Below are positions 27,301 to 32,491 of a stretch of DNA of 32,491 bases, piece after piece; position 1 is the first letter of the stretch, and each line of letters starts with the position of its first letter. The translations under genes were made by a program, and so were the position numbers. Below the pieces are notes generated by a model. That model was not told the origin of the DNA and searched no databases. It was given only the letters and a program-made list of their open reading frames with translations. The stretch is from Bacteroidales bacterium. Lineage in GTDB: Bacteria; Bacteroidota; Bacteroidia; Bacteroidales; P3. The DNA is taken from assembly GCA_017524785.1 (NCBI GenBank), contig JAFXUY010000025.1:1-32491 (forward strand), written 5' to 3'.

Positions 27301-30138
27301 TACATCGAGGGCGGCAACTGCCGTATACCGAAGAACACCTATTTCGAAGTTCTGGCGGTGCCTTACGACGACTACTACTTCCTCTATTGGCAGAATGGCA
27401 ACGATACTCTCTATCCGATACAACGAAATCCGATGGGGTTCTATTGGCGAGACATGGCTACCGGCGAAGGCTCCGTTATTGCTGACAAGAGCTATACCGC
27501 CCATTTTGCGCTGAAGCCCCTACTCACCGTCGCCTGCGACAGCACGCAGGGCATCGTGGACGGTGGCGGACGCTACGCCCCCGGCGCCACGGCCACCATC
27601 ACCGCCACAGGCCTTGAACCCTACGTCTTCGACCGCTGGAGCGACGGCAACACCGACAACCCGCGCACGGTCACTATGGGCCAGGGCGACACCACCTTCA
27701 CGGCCCTCTTCGTCCATGGCCTCCATGTAGCCACCCCGCACGACACCGCCATCGGCACCGTTGACGGCGGCGGCTGGTACCTCTACGGTCGAAGCGCCAC
27801 CCTTACGGCCACGGCGGCCGAGGGCTGGCACTTCGTGCGGTGGAGCGACGGCGTAGTCACCAACCCACGCACCTTCACCGTGATGCAGGACACCACCTTC
27901 ACGGCCTACTTCATGGAGGACAACCCCAGACTGCTGCACTGCACCTTCGAGCATCCGCTCGATGCCGAACGCTGGACACTGCTCAACAACAGCTCGCTGG
28001 AGAACACCTGGGCCGTAGGCGCATTAGACTCCACGGCCGGCCACGCCCTCTTTGTAAGCAACGACGGCGGCGCCACCAACACCTACACGCTGACGCAGGC
28101 GACCTCGATATTTACCTACACCACGCTGACCCTCGACACCGGCGTGTACAAATGCCTCTTCGACTGGCGCTGCAGCGGCGATGGCAGCAACGACTATCTG
28201 CGGGCCGCCCTGCTGCCCGAGAGCATTGCCATCGCGGCAGGTACCAGCGCCTCGGGCTGGACCTCGTACTCGCTGCCCTCGGGCGCCATATCCCTCGACG
28301 GGGGTAAGAAGAACCTTTCGAACGGCGAGTGGCGGACGCAATCGGCCGTGGCCCATATCACCACGCCGGGCCGCTACCGCATAGTATTCTACTGGCGCAA
28401 CAATGCCAGCGACGGAACACAGCCTCCCGCGGCAGTCGACAACGTAATCTTCACCGACAACCTGAACATGGTGGTCGACGCCAAGAGCAACAACAGCGAC
28501 TGGGGCTATGTGACCGGCGGGGGCGACTACTATTATGGCGACACCGCCACCCTGGTGGCCCACGCCTACGAAGGCTTCCACTTCCTACGATGGAGCACCA
28601 ACGAGACCACCGACACCCTGCTGCTGCCGGTCGACGGCGACAAGACCATCACCGCCATCTTTGTGGCCGACAGCGTGATGCAGCTTGTCGACATTGTGGG
28701 CCAGGGCAGCGTCAGCGGCACGGGGCTCTACGTCTGGGGCGACACCGCGATGCTTGTGGCCACTGCTGCCGAGGGGTGGCAGTTCGACCACTGGAGCGCC
28801 GACAGCTGGAGCACCCTCTACTTCAATGACACCCTGCGGGTGGTGCAGAACTCGACCTCAGCCACCGAGTTCACCGTCAAGGCCCACTTCGCCACTGTAG
28901 CCACCGCCAGCACTGCGTCAAACGGCCAGGTCTACGACTTCGAAACGAGCGACGACGACAGCCAGTGGGTGCTGCTGAACGTCGACCGCACCAACCGCTG
29001 GACCATCGGCGATGCCGCCGGACATCCTGGCCGCGCGATATATATCAGCGACAACGGCGGCGACAGCAACCGCTATACCAACGGCCAGGCCGCCACGATC
29101 TTCGCCTACACCTACCTGACGCTCGACAGCGGCATGTACCGTTACGACTACGACTGGCGCTGCATGGGTCACTTCAGCACCTACCCCTACGACTTCCTGA
29201 AGGTGGTGCTGCTGCCTTTGTCGGTGACCACACAGGCAGGCACCTCGACCACAGACTGGAGCTACGGCCTGGTGCCCGAGGAGGCCATAAGCCTCGACGA
29301 CGGCCACGCGCTGCTGATGAGCGGCGAATGGCGCCACCAGGGCGGCGTGGTGACAGTGCCCGAGGCGGGGGTGTACAAGCTCGCCCTACGCTGGCGCAAC
29401 AGTACCACCACCGGCATACAGCCCCCCGCGGCGGTCGACAACATAAGCCTTGTGCCCTACCCCTCCGTGCTCCACGACACCACGGAGGTAGAGCTGCACG
29501 ACACCACCCTGGTGGTCGACACCCTCGTGCAAAGGGACACCACCACGGTGACACTCTACGAGGCTGTGCACGACACCACCTTGGTGGTCGACACCCTCGT
29601 GCTAAGGGACACCTCCACGGTGACCCTCTACGAGGCGGTACATGATACCACTTTGGTGGTCGACACCCTCGTGCTCCACGACACCACCACGGTGACCCTC
29701 TACGAGGCGGTACACGACACCATGCTGGTAGTGGATACCCTGATGCTGCACGATACCGCCACGGTGACCCTCTACGAGGCGGTGCACGACACCACGCTGG
29801 TGGTAGACACCCTGACGCTGCACGATACCACAATTGTGGCAGACTATGTGACTGTCCGCGACACCACGTGGGTCTACGACACGGTGTGGGTAGCCGACAC
29901 CACGGTGCTGCACGACACGGTGACCGTGGACCGCTACTGGCGCGACACTATATATGTCAGCGACACCGTCTGGGTGCACGACACGGTGTATATTCACGAT
30001 ACCATACTAATTGAAAGTTCGAAGATGAGAGGTGGAAGGTGGGATGATGTGGGTTATCCGCCAGGAGAGAGACAAATCATGGTGAGAAGAAGTACGAATA
30101 GCGCCAGCGGCAAGCTGAGAAAGGAGGATGAGCAATGA
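24334..30138 (+). CDS. BspA-like leucine-rich repeat surface protein with D-T stalk (about 1934 aa plus signal peptide)
   Basis: GTG 24334 is only a nominal start; it falls inside the signal peptide (see 24254-24333). Domains, numbered from 24334: two BspA-type LRR blocks (about 20-390 and 500-900) with units such as VTAIDVPATVRTIGEEAF. Between and after them lie InlB-B-like repeats (GYTFMFWGDH, GWHFVRWSDGVVTNPRTFTV). Two jelly-roll type domains follow (about 1200-1375 and 1533-1709, each ending PPAAVDN), separated by further InlB-B-like repeats. Then a stalk of D-T hexads (about 1710-1892), and a 42-residue basic tail. BspA-like proteins are adhesins in Bacteroidales. The protein lacks the T9SS sorting domain that its neighbour has after the same stalk, so surface anchoring is doubtful. 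Residues about 524-774 are coded by AT-rich DNA unlike the rest. Confidence 0.8.
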   Translation: MSLVGTAQTFSSSYFNGQSLQVLWYSITSDSTVELTSPSDGAYLSTFALQGNFEIPSSVLYNGVNYRVTGIHGVSGSALGGVFSFVGCNSDVDTVVIPSSFRYVGANAFYGSAYCSGVLTDQFHAIVIGDSVETIGDQAFLEMGWHSYTKLGKAVRYIGERAFGHASSGEDPVHEKHIEYSGSVEEWLDYWNTIVTNSPASGLESLLFRASIYLYGVKLNDASILGRQHVTANSLKYYGLHSAVLGPHVVNVDPNAFANTRFLVARGTTAGAPWGAKHWGTEMDYGTGLFYNDTSRTLLFGGKSTVTAIDVPATVRTIGEEAFMDYDSLLTLTLNEGLDSIGPKAFANCTALDTVYIPRSVRAIGDSAFLNVRHVVYYSGLEGAPWGAMSADTMVDYHVTFSNKCSGTTYRLVSARKSTFSDAQGRTFSAEVSEGGRLTVADHCDGTVTLTATPDSGYTFMFWGDHAEQRDSTNPRTVSIDSLPQVMAVFMSDQGGDSLHFPYPCRDGQILWYSVTSDSTAEVTYGSLHAGFVTAYEGLNGNIYIPGRVVYNGVSYRVDGICGHLPLYGAFSFAHAGNCWVDTVFLPNSMTYISDAAFCAMSVWGKYFDSFHGVVIGDSVISIGSLAFTDNKHLGYVKLGKSVKYIWDRAFYSCDGLDKVVYNGTLLEWLNQWNIIASNDSTRTDPLVVEYGAGEGSQSLFFPGTSQFININAAHTYLYLPNEWNNGYYKVRDIVIPEEITSIQNHIKHYGHTLISVVAPQSVANIDSNAFANVRNLVTLGTTAGAPWGAKRWGTDWDPSTGLFYNNSSRTLLFGGKSTVTAIDVPTTVRTIGEEAFMGYDGLLTLTLNDSLDSIGPRAFADCRAVDTVFIPDSVSFIGEDAFRDVNYIYYHGNATGAPWGALRMNDGEQAIVSAVVDSTLGYVTGLGLYEVGATVTVRAYPTDSAYFVMWDDSVTTNPRSITLMQNVTLQPVFALLPYYAVHCDSTMGYIEGGNCRIPKNTYFEVLAVPYDDYYFLYWQNGNDTLYPIQRNPMGFYWRDMATGEGSVIADKSYTAHFALKPLLTVACDSTQGIVDGGGRYAPGATATITATGLEPYVFDRWSDGNTDNPRTVTMGQGDTTFTALFVHGLHVATPHDTAIGTVDGGGWYLYGRSATLTATAAEGWHFVRWSDGVVTNPRTFTVMQDTTFTAYFMEDNPRLLHCTFEHPLDAERWTLLNNSSLENTWAVGALDSTAGHALFVSNDGGATNTYTLTQATSIFTYTTLTLDTGVYKCLFDWRCSGDGSNDYLRAALLPESIAIAAGTSASGWTSYSLPSGAISLDGGKKNLSNGEWRTQSAVAHITTPGRYRIVFYWRNNASDGTQPPAAVDNVIFTDNLNMVVDAKSNNSDWGYVTGGGDYYYGDTATLVAHAYEGFHFLRWSTNETTDTLLLPVDGDKTITAIFVADSVMQLVDIVGQGSVSGTGLYVWGDTAMLVATAAEGWQFDHWSADSWSTLYFNDTLRVVQNSTSATEFTVKAHFATVATASTASNGQVYDFETSDDDSQWVLLNVDRTNRWTIGDAAGHPGRAIYISDNGGDSNRYTNGQAATIFAYTYLTLDSGMYRYDYDWRCMGHFSTYPYDFLKVVLLPLSVTTQAGTSTTDWSYGLVPEEAISLDDGHALLMSGEWRHQGGVVTVPEAGVYKLALRWRNSTTTGIQPPAAVDNISLVPYPSVLHDTTEVELHDTTLVVDTLVQRDTTTVTLYEAVHDTTLVVDTLVLRDTSTVTLYEAVHDTTLVVDTLVLHDTTTVTLYEAVHDTMLVVDTLMLHDTATVTLYEAVHDTTLVVDTLTLHDTTIVADYVTVRDTTWVYDTVWVADTTVLHDTVTVDRYWRDTIYVSDTVWVHDTVYIHDTILIESSKMRGGRWDDVGYPPGERQIMVRRSTNSASGKLRKEDEQ
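25222..25268 (+). repeat. 47-bp exact repeat, copy 1 (LRR block A)
   Basis: This stretch, starting ACACTGCTCTTCGGCGGC, is identical to 26764-26810 in LRR block B. It codes TLLFGGKSTVTAIDV. Confidence 0.85.
26764..26810 (+). repeat. 47-bp exact repeat, copy 2 (LRR block B)
   Basis: Identical to 25222-25268. It begins about 110 bases after the AT-rich segment ends and marks the internal duplication of the gene. Confidence 0.85.
29391..29450 (+). repeat. 60-bp exact repeat shared by the two surface genes, copy 1
   Basis: Identical base for base to 31526-31585 in the next gene; both code WRNSTTTGIQPPAAVDNISL at the end of the jelly-roll domain. Confidence 0.9.
29488..29847 (+). repeat. 72-bp coding tandem repeat (D-T hexad stalk), about five units
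   Basis: Units start at 29488, 29560, 29632, 29704 and 29776. Each codes 24 residues built from four hexads, for example DTTLVV, DTLVLR, DTSTVT, LYEAVH. Copies differ at several sites, mostly silent or conservative. Confidence 0.9.
30121..30127 (+). promoter_or_regulatory. Perfect Shine-Dalgarno for the 752-aa gene
   Basis: AAGGAGG lies 7 bases before ATG 30135. Such strong ribosome-binding sites are unusual in Bacteroidota, and this one lies inside the end of the preceding reading frame. Confidence 0.7.
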
Positions 30139-32393
30139 AAAAGCATGTAATTATTATTTTTGCTGTTCTGCTGATGTGCGGCAATGGGTTTCTGCGCGGA
30201 CAGGAATGTACGCTGACGCTAGCCGACTTGCCATACAGCGAGGACTTCGAGAGCTACGGCAGCGGCTCCAACCAGAGCATAGACCCCTGCTGGCAGAAAT
30301 ACACCAACAACACCACCGCCTATCCATTTCCCACAGGCAGCACATCCTCCCTTATAAACGGCAGCCGCAGCCTCTACTTCTACAGCTACAGGCCCTCCAG
30401 CGCAGTACACAAGTACTGCTATGCCGTGATGCCACCCGTCGACACCTCGCTGCCGATGAGCAGCCTGCAGGTGGACTTCATGGCCAAACGCTCCAGTTGG
30501 ACCTCGTCCACCTATCAATCGTTCATCCTGGTGGGCATCGCCGACCAGATATGTCCTCTCCTGCCACACGACGAGTGGGCGGCGGGCGTAACCTGGATAG
30601 ACACCATAGACCTGACCGGCGAGGCAGCCAGCTCGATCCACGAGGTGGTGGTGCCCTTCGACAGCTACAGCGGCTCGGGGCGCCATGTGGTGTTCTACTC
30701 GCCGGTGCCGGAACTCACAGGCAGCAACACCTATGCATATAACGATATCTACCTCGACGACATCACCCTGCGCTTGATTCCCAGCTGCCCCAGGCCAAGC
30801 CTGACCCTCTCGGCCACAGCCGAAGGAACGATGCAACTCACGATAGTCGACAGCGCCCATGTGGGCAACTACGAGGTGACCCTCACGCCTGACGGTGGCA
30901 CGGCGACCGTCGTCACCACCGCCGACAGCACGGTCACATTCACCGGCCTGGCGCCCATGACCCACTACAGCGTGAGCGTGACGGTCGTCTGCGGCGACGG
31001 CACCGCCACCATACCCGTCAGCACCGACTTCGACATGCCCTTTATCATGAGCGACAGCATAGCCTTCGACTTCGAGGACAGCAACGACGACAGCTACTGG
31101 GCTCTGCTCGACGGCGGCCGCACCAACCGCTGGGCCATAGGCACCGGTGCCGGCGACAGCCGCGCCATGTACATAAGCAATGACGGCGGCACCTCGAACG
31201 CCTACACGCTGACCAACGGCAGCGCGGTATACGCCTACACCGTGCTGCAGATAGACAGCGGCCTGTACAGCTACAGCTACGACTGGCGCTGCAACGGCGA
31301 GAAGCTGTCGTCGAACGTACCCTATGACTATATGCAGGTGGCCCTGCTGCCTGCCGACGCCACGCTGACGGCAGGCGCGAATGTACCCAGCGGCTGGTAC
31401 TACGGCTCGCTGCCATACGACGCTCTGTCGCTCAACGGAGGCTACCCCCTGCTGCTGAACGCCGAATGGCAGCACAAAGAGGGCAAGGTGGAGGTGCCGG
31501 GAGGCATGTACAAGCTGGCCGTCTACTGGCGCAACAGTACCACCACCGGCATACAGCCCCCCGCGGCGGTCGACAACATAAGCCTGCAGCGCTTCACACA
31601 GTTGACGCTGCAAGACACCCTCTACACCGAGGTACACGACAGCACCTTCCGCACCGACACCCTCACGCTGCACGACACGCTGTACACCACCGAGTACTAC
31701 CCAGTACACGACAGCATCTTCCGCACCGACACCCTGACGGTGGACGACACGGTATACGTGACCGAGTACTACGCCGTGCACGACAGCACCTATCGTACCG
31801 ACACCCTGACGGTGAACGACACCGTGTACGTGACCGAATACTACGCCGTGCATGACAGCACCTATCGCACCGACACCCTGACGCTGCACGACACAGTGTG
31901 GGTGACCGAGCTGATACTGGTACACGACACCACCTACCGCACCGACACCCTGACGGTGACCGACACGCTGCACCTCACGGAGTACCTCTACCAGCACGAC
32001 ACGCTACATTACAGCGTGACCGTGGTGCTGCACGACACACTGTGGATTACCGACACCATGATTGTAGACCATTGGCTGCACGACACCCTACACAACACGG
32101 TGACGGTGGTGGTTCACGACACGATACATATTACCGACACAATCTATACCGAGGGCGTCGCCGATGTTACGGCGCGTGAGGTGAAGATTGCCGTCGTTGA
32201 CGGTAACATCGTGGTGGAGAGTTCCGACGGCAGTGCGCTGCCTGCCGTGCGGGTCTATGATGCCGTGGGACGCCGTATAGCCGCCACGGCTGACAACAAA
32301 GGCGCTGTCTGCCGCATTGAGGTTCCCACCTCGGGCGTCTACCTCGTGAAAGTCGGCACCGCCCCCGCCCGTCGTGTGGTGGTGATCAGGTAG
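30135..32393 (+). CDS. T9SS type A cargo surface protein with jelly-roll domains and D-T stalk (752 aa)
   Basis: A signal peptide (MKKHVIIIFAVLLMCGNGFLRGQ) is followed by a cleaved-adhesin/choice-of-anchor-like domain (about 25-212, opening LPYSEDFESYGSGS). An Fn3-like domain (about 213-297) and a second jelly-roll (about 310-485) come next, the latter close in sequence to those of the upstream gene. A D-T hexad stalk (about 490-665) leads to a C-terminal sorting domain of type A (about 675-752: VVESSDGSALPAVRVYDAVG, RRIAA, SGVYLVKVG, RRVVVIR). The last domain directs type IX export and attachment to anionic LPS. The gene overlaps the upstream frame by four bases (ATGA) and has its own strong ribosome-binding site. 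Likely an adhesin or glycan-binding surface protein; no catalytic residues seen. Stop is TAG. Confidence 0.85.
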   Translation: MKKHVIIIFAVLLMCGNGFLRGQECTLTLADLPYSEDFESYGSGSNQSIDPCWQKYTNNTTAYPFPTGSTSSLINGSRSLYFYSYRPSSAVHKYCYAVMPPVDTSLPMSSLQVDFMAKRSSWTSSTYQSFILVGIADQICPLLPHDEWAAGVTWIDTIDLTGEAASSIHEVVVPFDSYSGSGRHVVFYSPVPELTGSNTYAYNDIYLDDITLRLIPSCPRPSLTLSATAEGTMQLTIVDSAHVGNYEVTLTPDGGTATVVTTADSTVTFTGLAPMTHYSVSVTVVCGDGTATIPVSTDFDMPFIMSDSIAFDFEDSNDDSYWALLDGGRTNRWAIGTGAGDSRAMYISNDGGTSNAYTLTNGSAVYAYTVLQIDSGLYSYSYDWRCNGEKLSSNVPYDYMQVALLPADATLTAGANVPSGWYYGSLPYDALSLNGGYPLLLNAEWQHKEGKVEVPGGMYKLAVYWRNSTTTGIQPPAAVDNISLQRFTQLTLQDTLYTEVHDSTFRTDTLTLHDTLYTTEYYPVHDSIFRTDTLTVDDTVYVTEYYAVHDSTYRTDTLTVNDTVYVTEYYAVHDSTYRTDTLTLHDTVWVTELILVHDTTYRTDTLTVTDTLHLTEYLYQHDTLHYSVTVVLHDTLWITDTMIVDHWLHDTLHNTVTVVVHDTIHITDTIYTEGVADVTAREVKIAVVDGNIVVESSDGSALPAVRVYDAVGRRIAATADNKGAVCRIEVPTSGVYLVKVGTAPARRVVVIR
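31526..31585 (+). repeat. 60-bp exact repeat shared by the two surface genes, copy 2
   Basis: Identical to 29391-29450, while the flanking bases differ on both sides. Confidence 0.9.
31632..31991 (+). repeat. 72-bp coding tandem repeat (D-T hexad stalk), five units
   Basis: Units start at 31632, 31704, 31776, 31848 and 31920. Each codes 24 residues of the form DSTYRT, DTLTVN, DTVYVT, EYYAVH, the same hexad plan as in the upstream gene. Degenerate hexads continue to about 32140. Confidence 0.9.
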
Positions 32394-32433
32394 ATAAGCG
32401 GCGGCGCTTTAAACAATGGCCTTTTGATAACTT

Positions 32434-32463
32434 TTCCGCCATACGGGGCTCCGTGTGGCGGAA
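32434..32463 (+). terminator. Stem-loop after the 752-aa gene, possible terminator
   Basis: TTCCGCCA and ACGG pair with CCGT and TGGCGGAA around a GGCT loop, with one T-G wobble, giving a 13-pair stem. No T-run follows directly, so termination is uncertain. Confidence 0.5.
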
Positions 32464-32469
32464 TTGCTG

Positions 32470-32477
32470 TATTTTTG
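32470..32477 (+). promoter_or_regulatory. Bacteroidota -7 box near the window end
   Basis: TATTTTTG matches TAnnTTTG and would serve a gene beyond the window. No -33 box is evident at the expected distance. Confidence 0.35.
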
Positions 32478-32491
32478 CAAATTGTTAGTGA

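Noticed and set aside
22092..32393. UAG reassigned to an amino acid in this organism
   Set aside because: Complete genes end in TAG at 8319, 19410, 21761 and 32391, two of them exactly after intact T9SS sorting domains, so UAG works as a stop here.

Overview
The window is a GC-rich (by eye about 55-60% in genes) chromosomal segment of a member of the Bacteroidota, most likely order Bacteroidales. The evidence is direct: several promoters with the Bacteroidota -7 box TAnnTTTG (best at 8345-8374, 22053-22083 and 23478-23508), proteins with both known kinds of type IX secretion (T9SS) sorting domain, BspA-type leucine-rich repeats, GLUG repeats and a Bacteroidota-style EF-G paralogue. Genus cannot be fixed from the sequence.

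Layout. Minus strand, 1-3662: the 5' end of an EF-G-like GTPase gene and a 1112-residue secreted GLUG-type surface protein. A 564-base divergent intergenic region (3663-4226) holds palindromes and degenerate 11-bp repeats. Plus strand, 4227-8321: a polysaccharide flippase and a T9SS type B cargo protein, tightly spaced. Plus strand, 8345-21828: a clear operon with its own promoter and a perfect-stem terminator, coding for an outer-membrane beta-barrel, a giant 2985-residue exported protein and a fibronectin-type-III exported protein. This looks like one cell-surface apparatus of unknown function. At 21915-21995 there is an inverted array of 11-bp repeats, then prfA (release factor 1) from 22092, interrupted by an in-frame UAG at 22956-22958 with an intact conserved C-terminal continuation to 23162. 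A hydrophobic small ORF and a second 11-bp array follow. At 23522-24231 lies an MNT/HEPN toxin-antitoxin type pair. Finally, 24235-32393 carries two overlapping surface-protein genes: a BspA-like LRR protein whose start codon is displaced and whose sorting domain is missing, and a 752-residue protein that keeps a T9SS type A sorting domain. Both have a D-T hexad stalk of 72-bp tandem repeats.

Together this is mostly cell-envelope and surface-display territory, with two translation genes (EF-G paralogue and prfA) and a defence/stress module set in it. The strongest oddities are the amber codon inside the gene for the amber-reading release factor, the apparently frameshifted leader of the LRR protein, and a family of 11-bp periodic repeats in three intergenic regions.
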